Assembly (NCBI RefSeq): GCF_001953985.1
Contig: NZ_MBEI01000049.1
Span: 152,851-216,850 of the forward strand
DNA length: 64,000 nucleotides
DNA from: Mycobacterium colombiense
Lineage (GTDB): Bacteria; Actinomycetota; Actinomycetes; Mycobacteriales; Mycobacteriaceae
Reading direction: 5' to 3'
Of the stretch, positions 34,247-43,273 are shown one piece after another; position 1 is the first letter of the stretch; each line of letters begins with the position of its first letter. The translations under genes were made by a program, and so were the position numbers. A model generated the notes under the pieces. The model was not told where the DNA came from. It made no database searches and saw only the letters and a list, made by a program, of their open reading frames with translations.

Positions 34247-35476
34247 CTATCGTTCGAACGCGATGGGCAGGCTCTTCGGCCCGCTCAGGCTCACCATCGG
34301 CTTCCACGGGGCCGGTCCGGCCATGCGCGGGTTTCGCAGCCGGTTCGCGAGGACGTTCAGCGATTCGGCGATCTCCCGCCTGGCCAAGTTGGCGCCCAGG
34401 CAGTAATGCACGCCGCCGCCAAAGGTCAGGATGGGTGGTGCCGCGTCGCGGGTGATGTCGACACGGTCGGGGTCGTCGTACACCGCCGGATCACGGTTGG
34501 CCGCAAAGGTATTCACCAACACCGCGGTGCCGGCGGGGAAGGAGTAGCCGTCGAGCTCGGCATCCTCGACCACCAGGCGCAGGGTTCCGCACGCGATCGG
34601 CGAATGCCGCATCGTCTCCTCGACGGCACGCATCGCCAGCTCGGGCCGCCGGCGCAGCAGCTCCCATTGCTCCGGGTGTTCGCACAGCACCTGCACCGAG
34701 GCGGCCACCTGGTTGCGGGTGGTGTCCGTCCCCGCCAGCAGCAGGCCGCCGGCCAGCATGCGCAGCTCGGCGGCATCCAGCCGGTCGCCCTCGTCCTCTG
34801 CGCGAATCAGGTCGGAAAGCAGGTCGTCAGTCAAACTGTCCCGGCGGCGCTCGACCATCTGGTCGACGTAGTCGTCGAGCTCGCGCCACGCGCGCATCAC
34901 GACCGGCTCGACCGCGCGGAGGTCGACGGTGAAGCTGAAGGCCTTGAACACGTCGTCGGCCCACAACGAGAACCGTTGCCAATCCTCGCGGGGTGCGCCG
35001 AGCAGCGCGCAAATGATCGGCACCGGGTAGGGGCGTGCGATAGCGGTGACGACGTCGCACCGGCCCACATCGGCCACCTGATCGACCAACTCGTTCATCA
35101 CGCCGGCCATGGTGTCGTGCAGGCGTGCGACCGTCCGCGGGGTGAACGCCTTGGAGCACAGGCTGCGCAGCCGATGGTGCGCGTCGCCCTCCAGGCACAG
35201 CAGGCTGTTGGCGACCTTGTCCCACAGCGGGCCCGAGTCGATGCCCTGGGCGAGCAGGTTGATGCCGGGCGGGATCTGGAACCGGGGATCCCGAAGAACG
35301 GAACGGACCAGGCGGTAGGAGAGCACCTCGGGCCCGTGCGGTCCGATTGCGACGGGAGCCCGCCGCTGCGCCTCCCGCAGCCGCGGATAGACCTGCGCGG
35401 GTGTCTCCTCGGGGTCGTACGAAAGCGTCGGCAGGTCTGCCTCGAAAACGCTTGGGGGAGCGGCACCGACGGTCAT
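34247..35476 (-). CDS. Cytochrome P450 (C), paralog of P450 A
   Basis: A 409-residue P450 with I-helix AGTDTTRN, ExxR in EETMR, and heme loop FGGGVHYCLGANLAR. The start is ATG 35476 with AAGGAGACC upstream; the eight residues before it (MCGTKETV) are rejected. It is a clear relative of P450 A at 4059–5294, from the N-terminal LSYRLVRSVLRDPRF through KAFTPR to the APWKP..LSGP end, so the two probably arose by duplication and dispersal. It stands alone: no redox partner or flavoprotein is adjacent, and the NYN gene lies 153 bases upstream. Substrate unknown. Confidence 0.93.
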   Translation of the reverse strand: MTVGAAPPSVFEADLPTLSYDPEETPAQVYPRLREAQRRAPVAIGPHGPEVLSYRLVRSVLRDPRFQIPPGINLLAQGIDSGPLWDKVANSLLCLEGDAHHRLRSLCSKAFTPRTVARLHDTMAGVMNELVDQVADVGRCDVVTAIARPYPVPIICALLGAPREDWQRFSLWADDVFKAFSFTVDLRAVEPVVMRAWRELDDYVDQMVERRRDSLTDDLLSDLIRAEDEGDRLDAAELRMLAGGLLLAGTDTTRNQVAASVQVLCEHPEQWELLRRRPELAMRAVEETMRHSPIACGTLRLVVEDAELDGYSFPAGTAVLVNTFAANRDPAVYDDPDRVDITRDAAPPILTFGGGVHYCLGANLARREIAESLNVLANRLRNPRMAGPAPWKPMVSLSGPKSLPIAFER

Positions 35477-35629
35477 GACGGTCTCCTTGGTTCCGCACAA
35501 GGCTGCGGACGACTTTCAAACAATGTATGGCCGCCCCAGGAGAGTGTCAACGACATCGGTCACTCCTCGACCGCAAACGCCATACACCAAATAGAAAATG
35601 CATTGCCGTGGCGACTCGCGCGGCGCTGC

Positions 35630-36520
35630 TCAATCGTGCGCGCGCAGCCGCACCATCCGCGTCGTCGACGTCTCGTCGAGCTCGACGACATCGGAGCGCG
35701 AACGCAGGAAGTCGCTGAATGAGCGGAATCCCAAAGACCTTTCGCTGAACGACGGGTCCATCCGCTTCATCTGCGCCTTCACGGCGGAGTTGTGCAGCCA
35801 GTCGACGTCGTCTTTCTCCAGGCCGATTTGCAGCGCCCGCGTCAGCAGCGCGCTGGCGGCGGCCTGCGGGTCGGGCTGCTCGTCGGGCTCGTCCCGCTTG
35901 GCCGGCTTGGCCCGGGTGGCCCGTTTCTTCGGCTTGTCCGCCTCCCCGTCGGACGGCGGCGGTTCGGGCACCGGCACCCCGGGCAGCGCGTCGTAGATGA
36001 CGAACTCGTCGCAGGCGGCCGCGAGCGCGCGGCTCGACGCGCCCGCCACCCCGATGCCCACCACGTACCGGCCGAGCCTCTTGCAGCGCTGGGCCAACGG
36101 GATGTAGTCGGAGTCACCGGCCACGATCACCACATGCGTCAGGTCCGGCAGCCGGAACATGTCCTCGACCGCGTCCACGGCCAACCGGATATCCGCGCCG
36201 TTCTTCCCGTAGGCCGCCGCCGGGAACAGCTGCACCAGGTCGACCGCGCGGGCCACCAGCTGCCCGCGATACCCGGCGTTGATATCCGCCGACCAGTCGG
36301 CGTAGGCGCGGGTGAGCACCAGGGTCCCGAACGACGAGGCGAAGTCCAAAATCGCGGCGACGTCGACCGTCGCCCGGTCCAGCCGCTCGGCGTGCTGCTC
36401 GAGGCCCTTGGCCTTGTCCCGCTGGAACGAATTCCGCCCGTGGATCTGGTCGTACCGGGAGATCACGATGTTGTCGAAGTCGAGGTAGACGGCCACTCGG
36501 GTCGAAACCGGTTCGGTCAT
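35630..36520 (-). CDS. NYN (PIN-like) ribonuclease-type protein with C-terminal OST-HTH-like domain
   Basis: A 296-residue protein. Residues about 5–160 form a NYN domain with acidic active-site motifs VYLDFDNIV at the start and GDSDYIPLA later, and the conserved KNGADIRLAVDA between; this LabA/DUF88-type fold is expected to be an RNase. A Lys/Pro/Asp-rich linker (about 185–220) leads to a C-terminal winged-helix of the OST-HTH/LOTUS kind (LTRALQIGLEKDDVDWLHNS, LGFRSFSDFLRSR). Start ATG 36520 with GAAGGC upstream; the further upstream residues are rejected. Divergent from the alpha/beta hydrolase with 46 bases between starts. Target RNA unknown. Confidence 0.88.
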   Translation of the reverse strand: MTEPVSTRVAVYLDFDNIVISRYDQIHGRNSFQRDKAKGLEQHAERLDRATVDVAAILDFASSFGTLVLTRAYADWSADINAGYRGQLVARAVDLVQLFPAAAYGKNGADIRLAVDAVEDMFRLPDLTHVVIVAGDSDYIPLAQRCKRLGRYVVGIGVAGASSRALAAACDEFVIYDALPGVPVPEPPPSDGEADKPKKRATRAKPAKRDEPDEQPDPQAAASALLTRALQIGLEKDDVDWLHNSAVKAQMKRMDPSFSERSLGFRSFSDFLRSRSDVVELDETSTTRMVRLRAHD

Positions 36521-36566
36521 GCCTTCGATCATTGCTGAGCAGGACCAAAGCGGGTACACAGCCCAC

Positions 36567-37445
36567 ATGAATGAGGTGAAGTTTCTCCAACTGCACGGCG
36601 ATCGCATCGCCTATCGCGACGCGGGTGACGGCGAGGTGCTGCTGCTCATCCACGGCATGGCGGGCAGTTCGGAGACCTGGCGGTCGGTGATCCCGCCGCT
36701 GTCGAAGAAGTTCCGGGTCATCGCCCCGGACCTGCTCGGCCACGGCGAGTCGGCCAAACCCCGCACGGACTACTCGCTGGGCGCATTCGCGGTGTGGCTT
36801 CGTGATTTCCTGGACGAACTCGGCGTCAGCCGTGCCACCGTCGTTGGTCACTCGCTCGGTGGTGGCGTCGCGATGCAATTCGTCTACCAGCACCCCGACT
36901 ACGCGCAACGGTTGATCCTGATCAGCAGCGGCGGCCTGGGGCCCGACGTGGGATGGGTGTTGCGGCTGCTCTCGGCGCCCGGCGCGGAGTTCGTGCTGCC
37001 GATCATCGCCCCGCCACCCGTGTTGTCCGTCGGCAACACGCTGCGGTCCTGGATGAAGGGCGCCGGCATCCGCTCGCCCCGCGGCGCCGAGCTGTGGAGC
37101 GCCTACTCGTCGTTGTCGGATGGTCAAACACGGCAGTCGTTCCTGCGGACGCTGCGATCGGTCGTCGATTACCGCGGGCAGGCGGTCAGCGCGCTCAACA
37201 GACTCCGGTTGCGCGAGGATCTACCGGTGATGGCGATCTGGGGCGAGTGCGACGGCATCATTCCTGTCGACCACGCCTACGCCGCGCACGAGGCGCGCAC
37301 CGACGCCAGGCTCGAGGTGCTGCCCGATGTCGGTCACTTCGCGCAGGTTGAGGCGCCCGAGCAGGTGGTGGAGCTGATCGAGGACTTCATCGCCACGGGC
37401 GAACGCCGCGATACACAGAGCCCGCAGCCGTCCGGGCCCAGCTAG
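36567..37445 (+). CDS. Alpha/beta hydrolase
   Basis: A 292-residue alpha/beta hydrolase fold protein. The oxyanion region LLLIHGMAGSS comes first, the nucleophile elbow GHSLGG near residue 105, the acid in WGECDGIIPVDHA and the histidine in PDVGHFAQVEAPE. The start is ATG 36567 (MNEVKFLQLHGDRIAY); an earlier in-frame ATG at 36519 would overlap the divergent NYN gene. Its stop overlaps that of the CYP125-like gene in the tetranucleotide CTAG. Substrate is unknown; hydrolases beside CYP125-type P450s often act on sterol or lipid esters, which here is only a suggestion. Confidence 0.87.
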   Translation: MNEVKFLQLHGDRIAYRDAGDGEVLLLIHGMAGSSETWRSVIPPLSKKFRVIAPDLLGHGESAKPRTDYSLGAFAVWLRDFLDELGVSRATVVGHSLGGGVAMQFVYQHPDYAQRLILISSGGLGPDVGWVLRLLSAPGAEFVLPIIAPPPVLSVGNTLRSWMKGAGIRSPRGAELWSAYSSLSDGQTRQSFLRTLRSVVDYRGQAVSALNRLRLREDLPVMAIWGECDGIIPVDHAYAAHEARTDARLEVLPDVGHFAQVEAPEQVVELIEDFIATGERRDTQSPQPSGPS

Positions 37446-38701
37446 CGTGCCGCCGGGCACGCCCCCCGGTAGTCGACCTGCCAGTGCTTGATGCCGTTGA
37501 TGAAGGATGACCGCAGCCGCTGCGGGTCACCGGCCGAGCGCAGGTCGGGCATGTGGTCGGCGATCGCGTTGAACATCAAGTCGATCGTCATGCGGGCGAG
37601 GTTGGCGCCGATGCAGTAATGCGCTCCGGTGCCGCCGAATCCGACGTGCGGGTTGGGGCTGCGCAGGATGTCGAACGTGAACGGGTCGTCGAAGACCTCT
37701 TCGTCGAAGTTCGCCGACCGGTAGAACAGCACCACCCGCTGGCCCTTCTTGATGTGCACGCCGCCGAGTTCGGTGTCCACCAGCGCGGTGCGCTGAAACG
37801 CCGTGATCGGGGTGGCCCAGCGGATGATCTCGTCGGCAGCGGTTTTCGGTCGCTGTGCTTTGAACAACTCCCACTGGTCCGGGTGGTCGGTGAAGGCCAT
37901 CATCCCCTGCGTGATCGAGTTTCGGGTCGTCTCGTTGCCGGCCACGGCGAGCGTGACCACGAACATGCCGAACTCCGCGTCGGAGAGTCGCTGCTCCTCG
38001 GAATCGGCCTCGATCAGCGTGGTGACGATGTCCCGATCTCTTGGGCCGGGGTCCTCGGCCTTGCGTGCCGCCAATTGCATGGCGTACCACATCAATTCGC
38101 CGGCCGACGTCAGCGCGTCATGGTCGGCGAACTCCGGGTCGTCGCTGCCGATCATGTTGTTGGTCCAGTCGAACAGCTTGTCGTAGTCCTCGGCCGGTAC
38201 GCCGAGCAGGCCCGAAATGGCTTGCAGCGGCAGCTCGCACGCCACCTGGCGGACGAAGTCTCCCGACCCGTGCGCGGCGGCGTCGGCGGTGATGCATCGC
38301 GCACGTTCGGTGAGTTCGGCGCGCAACCGCTCGACCGCGCGAGGCGTGAAACCACGCGAGACGATCTTGCGCAGCCGACTGTGCTCGGGGTCGTCCATCA
38401 TGATCATCGACGCCCGCCCCGCCTCGATCTGTCCCTGCGCCAAGTCTTCTCGATAGCGCGGCACGATCGACTTGGTGGCCGACGAGAAGACATCGCTGCG
38501 CAGCGACACCTCGCGGATGTCGCGGTGCTTGCTCACCACCCAGTAGCCGCCGTCGCCGAAGCCCCCCTGATCGAGGGGCTGCTCGTTCCACCAGATGGGT
38601 TCCGTGGCGCGCAGTTCGGCGAATTCCTGCACGGGGAGCCGATGCGCGTAGATGTCGGGGTCGGTGAAATCGAAGCCCGGCGGGAGGTTCGGTGTCGGCA
38701 T
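37442..38701 (-). CDS. CYP125-family cytochrome P450 (steroid/cholesterol C26 monooxygenase-like)
   Basis: A 419-residue P450 that follows M. tuberculosis CYP125A1 closely by eye: MPTPNLPPGFDFTDPDIYA at the start, then GFGDGGYWVV, SRGFTPRAV, an I-helix with AVAGNETTRNSITQG, and the heme loop FGGTGAHYCIGANLAR. CYP125A1 oxidises the C26 methyl of cholesterol and cholest-4-en-3-one to start side-chain degradation. This copy is outside the cholesterol cluster, so it is probably a second CYP125 of a species with more than one. The stop overlaps that of the hydrolase by CTAG. Start ATG 38701 with AGGAGAAA upstream. Confidence 0.92.
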   Translation of the reverse strand: MPTPNLPPGFDFTDPDIYAHRLPVQEFAELRATEPIWWNEQPLDQGGFGDGGYWVVSKHRDIREVSLRSDVFSSATKSIVPRYREDLAQGQIEAGRASMIMMDDPEHSRLRKIVSRGFTPRAVERLRAELTERARCITADAAAHGSGDFVRQVACELPLQAISGLLGVPAEDYDKLFDWTNNMIGSDDPEFADHDALTSAGELMWYAMQLAARKAEDPGPRDRDIVTTLIEADSEEQRLSDAEFGMFVVTLAVAGNETTRNSITQGMMAFTDHPDQWELFKAQRPKTAADEIIRWATPITAFQRTALVDTELGGVHIKKGQRVVLFYRSANFDEEVFDDPFTFDILRSPNPHVGFGGTGAHYCIGANLARMTIDLMFNAIADHMPDLRSAGDPQRLRSSFINGIKHWQVDYRGACPAAR

Positions 38702-38773
38702 GGGATTTCTCCTCGACTCCTGCGGCGGTTAGCAAGATGGTAGCCGCGGGCCTTTGGATCGCCTAGCAGATCT

Positions 38774-40987
38774 TCAGCGCGAGGCGGGGCTGGCCGTCCT
38801 GACGCTCTCGCGCCCACCAAGATTGGTGGCCGCGGTGATGACCGCGCGCTCGATCTGGCGCAGCGCGTGCACCGCGGTGAGGAAGCGCCGGGTTTCGGGG
38901 CTGGTGGCGCCGCGGCCGTTGCCGTCCTGCTGCCGGGCCACCGTCTCGGCGGCGTCGAGTTCGTCGGTCGCCGAGACCACGGTCGGCGCGTGGCCGCCCT
39001 CGATCGCTTCCTGCAAGGCGTCGATGTTGCGTTGCGTCTGGGCCGCGGCCGCCGAAAACGCATGAGCCAGTTCCGAGGCCAGCGAGGGCGACCCGACGGG
39101 ATCCCGATACTGCTCGGCGCTGCGCGCCAGGCTTCGGCCGTAGCGGTCGCAGGCGGTGAAGATCCGCAGCGCGCGCCGGATGCTGCGCCGGCCGGCAAGT
39201 CCGGCGACGCCGGCCAGCAACGGTTTGGCGGTGACCCGGAACTGCTGCAGGTCCCGGTCGAGCTGACGCGCCTGCTCCGACGGGCCGGCGCTGTCCTGGG
39301 CGCCGAACATGGTCGCGGTGGAGATCTCGATCAGGGCGGACAGGCTCGTCAAGAAGGCGCGGGTGTCGCTGCGGATCGCCGTTCTGGTGTTGGTCGGCAG
39401 CACCACGACCGCGACGGTCGCCCCGATGACGGCACCGATCGCGGTCTCTTCGATGCGCAGCATCAGCACGCCGAACGAGAACTGGCCGAGCAGTCCGTAC
39501 AGCAGCGCCAGCATCGTGGTGATCCAGAAGGTCATCAGGCTGTACGTCACCGTCATGAAGTAGAAGGCGCAGAACAGGCACACGAAAATGCCGGCCAGCG
39601 CGGCGGTCTTGTGGCCGGTCAGCAGCGTGGCCACCAGCACGCCGCACGGCACGCCGAGCAGCGTCCCGAGCAGGCGTTGCCAGCCCTTGGTCAGGGTTTC
39701 ACCCCAGGAGTTGGTGCCGGCGAAGATGACGAACGCCGCGATCACCGCCCAGTACCAGCGCGCCGGCGATACCAGCTCGCCGATGACGATCGCCAGGGAT
39801 GCGGCGACCGATACCTGGATGGCCTGCCGGGTGGTCGGCCGCAGCCCAGTGGCCGCCTCTTCCTGGGCGGCCTCGTCGGGGACGGCGTCCTCGGGTTGCT
39901 GGGGACGCTCGCCGTCGCCGTCGTCGAGGGGCCGGCCGGTGGCCACCCGGTCGACGATCGCCCGCACGTCGGAAGTCGCCGACGCGGCGTTGATGATCGC
40001 CAGCGCGAGGCGGCGCACGGCCGCGCAGCCCTCGTCGTCGCGCGCGGGCTCGCGCCGCTCGTCGAGCAGCCGCTGCGCGAGGCCGGCGGCCCGGCGCAGC
40101 CCGTCGGGTTCGGGAAGCCGGATGGCCCGCGACAGTTGGGTGAGCGCGTCGACGAGCGCGGCCCGGGTGGGGGCGGGCATGGATTCGGGGTCCTCGCAAG
40201 CGATTTCGGCCGCGCGCCGGCCGGCGGTGGCGACCCATTCGATGGCCAGCTCCGCGTCCAGCAGCCAGGGTGCGAGTTGTTCGGCGGTGACGCCGGGCCA
40301 CAGGGTGCCGGGGTCGGCCTTATCTTCGATCTGGCTCTGCACCATCAGGGCGGTCTCGTTGAGCCGGATGGTGCGGGCCCGCATGCGGCGCCGTCGCCGC
40401 TCGTCGAGGCGGCCCGTGCGCACCGCCTCGGCGGTGGTGTCGAGGACGATCGCCATCCGGGCCCGCAACGCCCGAATGGTGGCATTCAGCACCCGCTCGG
40501 GCCGATCGGGCATCAGGTAGGCGCTCATCACGTACGTGCACACGGTGCCCACCGCGACCGCCCCGATCATCCAGGGCAGTTCCGCGAGGCGGGCGTGTAG
40601 ATACAGCGTGAAGAAGTAGGACATGAACGCGACCATGCCCAGCGCCCTGCCCCGCGCCCCGTAGCGCCGGATGTATGCGGCGGTGAATACGACGATCACG
40701 AAGACGGCGTCGCTGGCCACCGTGTGCGGCGCCAGCACCGCGGCGGCGGTGATGGACACCGCGGCGGGCAGGGGCAGCAGCGCCATCGTGATCCGTTGCT
40801 GGTGCGGGTCGGGTTCGTTGACGGAGCGGGACGCGACCATGGTGATGACGACGCCCAGCAGGGCGACGGTCAGCGGTTGTCCCGTCGCCCTGGTGAGGAT
40901 GAAGAGCGCCAGCAGGGAAAGGCCGAGCGCGGCCGTCGTCCGGGTGGCCATTCGCAGCCGAAGCAAGCCAGGATCGGAGCCGATCAC
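38774..40987 (-). CDS. FUSC-family inner-membrane protein
   Basis: A 737-residue protein with two groups of hydrophobic helices (about residues 10–165 and 370–500) separated by soluble helical regions, the FUSC/YccC-type layout related to aromatic-acid exporters and fusaric-acid resistance proteins. A first helix block opens TTAALGLSLLALFIL and a mid-protein FUSC repeat begins with QVSVAASLAIVIGELVSP. The GTG at 40987 is the only usable start in the frame; the residues upstream (YERARNW) look protein-like but the frame has no start codon before a stop, so the true N-terminus is uncertain. It is divergent from galT. Confidence 0.85.
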   Translation of the reverse strand: MIGSDPGLLRLRMATRTTAALGLSLLALFILTRATGQPLTVALLGVVITMVASRSVNEPDPHQQRITMALLPLPAAVSITAAAVLAPHTVASDAVFVIVVFTAAYIRRYGARGRALGMVAFMSYFFTLYLHARLAELPWMIGAVAVGTVCTYVMSAYLMPDRPERVLNATIRALRARMAIVLDTTAEAVRTGRLDERRRRRMRARTIRLNETALMVQSQIEDKADPGTLWPGVTAEQLAPWLLDAELAIEWVATAGRRAAEIACEDPESMPAPTRAALVDALTQLSRAIRLPEPDGLRRAAGLAQRLLDERREPARDDEGCAAVRRLALAIINAASATSDVRAIVDRVATGRPLDDGDGERPQQPEDAVPDEAAQEEAATGLRPTTRQAIQVSVAASLAIVIGELVSPARWYWAVIAAFVIFAGTNSWGETLTKGWQRLLGTLLGVPCGVLVATLLTGHKTAALAGIFVCLFCAFYFMTVTYSLMTFWITTMLALLYGLLGQFSFGVLMLRIEETAIGAVIGATVAVVVLPTNTRTAIRSDTRAFLTSLSALIEISTATMFGAQDSAGPSEQARQLDRDLQQFRVTAKPLLAGVAGLAGRRSIRRALRIFTACDRYGRSLARSAEQYRDPVGSPSLASELAHAFSAAAAQTQRNIDALQEAIEGGHAPTVVSATDELDAAETVARQQDGNGRGATSPETRRFLTAVHALRQIERAVITAATNLGGRESVRTASPASR

Positions 40988-41090
40988 CCAGTTGCGGGCG
41001 CGTTCATAAAGAACAGCTATCGGAGACCGCCTCTCTTGCGCTTACTCAACATGGTTACCCGAATATCGGCACAAGCTAGTCTTCGACATC

Positions 41091-42188
41091 GTGACTCCGC
41101 CGATGCTCGCGAAGCTGGCTGACGGTCGTGACCTGCTGTTCTTCGCGCTGCCCGGGAATCGTCCGGCGCCGGTCCAGGACCGCAGGCCGCTGCCGGCGCG
41201 GGATCCCGCCGCGCAGTCGCAGTTGCGGTTCGACCGGTCCACCGGGCAGTGGGTGATCGTCGCGGCGCTGCGCCAGGACCGCACCTACAAGCCGCCACCG
41301 GAGGCGTGCCCGCTGTGCCCGGGCCCGACCGGACTGACCAGTGAGGTGCCCGCCCCCGACTACGACGTCGTGGTGTTCGAGAACCGATTTCCCAGCCTGT
41401 CCGGCGCGCTGCCGTCGTTGCCCGCCTCGGCGCCCGTGCCCGCGCAGGACGGCTTCGTGACCGCACCCGCCCACGGCCGCTGCGAGGTGATCTGCTTCTC
41501 CGCCGACCACACCGGGTCCGTCGCCCAGCTGGAGCCGGCGCACGCTCGGCTGGTCGTCAACGCGTGGCGGCATCGCACCGCCGACCTGATGGACAGGCCG
41601 GGCATCGAGCAGGTGTTCTGTTTCGAGAACCGCGGCGAGGAGATCGGGGTGACGTTGACTCATCCGCACGGGCAGATCTACGGCTACCCTTTTCTGACGC
41701 CGCGCACCGCAACCATGCTGGAGCAGGCTCGTCGACATCGAAACCGGCACGGCGGCAACCTGTTCGGCGATCTGCTGGCCCGCGAGGTCGCCGACGGCAG
41801 CCGCATCGTCGCGCGCAACGAGCTGTTCACCGCGTTCGTGCCGTTCGCGGCGCGCTGGCCGGTCGAGGTGCACATCTACCCGAACCGGTTCGTGCGCAAC
41901 CTGACCGAACTCGACGAGGACGAGATGGATGCGTTCGTGGGCGTCTACCTCGACGTGCTCGGGCGGTTCGACCGAATGTATTCCACGCCGCTGCCCTACA
42001 TTTCGGCGCTGCACCAGTACGCCGACACCGCGGCCCAGGCCGAGGGCTACTTCCACGTCGAACTGATGTCCATCCGGCGCAGCGCCACCAAGCTCAAGTA
42101 CCTGGCGGCGTCCGAATCGGCGATGGACGCCTTCATCGGCGACGTCACGCCGGAAAGCGTAGCCCAGCGACTGCGGGAACTGCGATGA
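41091..42188 (+). CDS. galT: Galactose-1-phosphate uridylyltransferase GalT
   Basis: A 365-residue Leloir-pathway enzyme that transfers UMP between UDP-glucose and galactose 1-phosphate. The active-site HPHGQ ([11 protein letters not shown]) is at about residues 191–195, with its first His at codon 191; a CPLCPG zinc-type pair sits near residue 73, and FENRFPSL and the C-terminal YFHVELM are characteristic. GTG start at 41091. The stop overlaps the galK start in ATGA. In M. tuberculosis this gene is annotated as two pieces (galTa, galTb); here it is a single intact frame. Likely in one operon with galK and the Mut7-C gene. Confidence 0.95.
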   Translation: MTPPMLAKLADGRDLLFFALPGNRPAPVQDRRPLPARDPAAQSQLRFDRSTGQWVIVAALRQDRTYKPPPEACPLCPGPTGLTSEVPAPDYDVVVFENRFPSLSGALPSLPASAPVPAQDGFVTAPAHGRCEVICFSADHTGSVAQLEPAHARLVVNAWRHRTADLMDRPGIEQVFCFENRGEEIGVTLTHPHGQIYGYPFLTPRTATMLEQARRHRNRHGGNLFGDLLAREVADGSRIVARNELFTAFVPFAARWPVEVHIYPNRFVRNLTELDEDEMDAFVGVYLDVLGRFDRMYSTPLPYISALHQYADTAAQAEGYFHVELMSIRRSATKLKYLAASESAMDAFIGDVTPESVAQRLRELR

Positions 42189-43273
42189 CGATCCGCTACG
42201 CCGCACCGGGGCGGATCAACCTGATCGGCGAACACACCGACTACAACCTGGGTTTCGCGCTGCCCATCGCGTTACCGCGCCGCACCGTCGCGACGTTCAC
42301 GCTCGCCGACGACGATGCGATCACCGTGGTCAGCGACCGCGCGGATGCCCCGGTGCGCGTCCGGATCGGCACCGCTCCCGGTGAGGTGACCGGCTGGGCG
42401 GCCTACGTGGCCGGGGTGGTGTGGGCGCTGCGCCAGGGCGGCCACCCGGTGCCCGGCGGCGCCATGTCGATCACCAGCGACGTGGAAATGGGATCGGGCC
42501 TGTCGTCCTCGGCGGCGCTGGAATGCGCGGCGCTGGGCGCGATCACCTCGGCCGCCGGCGTCCGCATCGACGTCAAGGAGCAGGCCCTACTGGCCCAGCG
42601 GGCCGAGAACGAGTATGTCGGTGCGCCAACGGGTTTGCTCGACCAGTTCGCCGCGCTCTTCGGCCGGGACACAACGGCGGTGCTGATCGACTTCGCCGAC
42701 CTGACCGTCACGCCGGTGGTATTCGACCCGGAGTCCGCGGGCGTCGCGTTGCTGCTGATCGACTCCCGGGAGCGCCACAGCCACGCGGGCGGCGAGTACG
42801 CGGCACGGCGCGCGTCCTGCGAGCGGGCCGCCGCCGACATGTCGGCGTCGTCGCTGCGTGCGGCCGCCGATCGCGGGCCCGCCGACCTGTCGGCCGTGCG
42901 GGACCCCGTCGACGCCCGCCGCGCCCGTCACGTGCTCAGCGAAAATCGCCGAGTCATCGACTGCGTTGCGGCGCTGAAAAATTCGGACTACCCCGAAGCC
43001 GGGCGGATTTTCACCGCCTCGCACGCCTCCATGCGCGACGATTTCGAGATCACCACCGGACGCATCGACCTGATCGCCGACACCGCGGTGCGCGCGGGCG
43101 CGCTGGGGGCGCGGATGACCGGCGGCGGGTTCGGCGGCTGCGTGATCGCCCTGGTGCCGCTGGACCGCACCGAGAAGGTCGGCGAGGCGGTGCAGCGCGC
43201 CGCGATCGACGCCGGTTTCGAGCGGCCGACCGTCAGCCGGACCCGCGCGGCCGCGGGCGCGGGGCCGGTGTGA
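42185..43273 (+). CDS. galK: Galactokinase GalK
   Basis: A 362-residue GHMP kinase that phosphorylates galactose at C1. The galactokinase signature [13 protein letters not shown] lies near residue 9, the GHMP ATP loop GSGLSSSAA near 103, and a third motif [13 protein letters not shown] near 316. ATG 42185 overlaps the galT stop by ATGA, and the Mut7-C gene begins immediately after its stop, so galT, galK and that gene form one translation-coupled unit. The chosen start gives the usual galactokinase N-terminus; the longer open frame upstream lies within galT. Confidence 0.95.
   Translation: MTIRYAAPGRINLIGEHTDYNLGFALPIALPRRTVATFTLADDDAITVVSDRADAPVRVRIGTAPGEVTGWAAYVAGVVWALRQGGHPVPGGAMSITSDVEMGSGLSSSAALECAALGAITSAAGVRIDVKEQALLAQRAENEYVGAPTGLLDQFAALFGRDTTAVLIDFADLTVTPVVFDPESAGVALLLIDSRERHSHAGGEYAARRASCERAAADMSASSLRAAADRGPADLSAVRDPVDARRARHVLSENRRVIDCVAALKNSDYPEAGRIFTASHASMRDDFEITTGRIDLIADTAVRAGALGARMTGGGFGGCVIALVPLDRTEKVGEAVQRAAIDAGFERPTVSRTRAAAGAGPV

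Noticed and set aside
38867..40600. Plus-strand 577-codon open frame
   Set aside because: Antisense to the FUSC membrane protein and without any domain of its own.
41017..41466. Minus-strand 149-codon open frame over the galT 5' end
   Set aside because: Arg-rich and antisense to galT; not a source for the missing FUSC N-terminus because it is in another frame.
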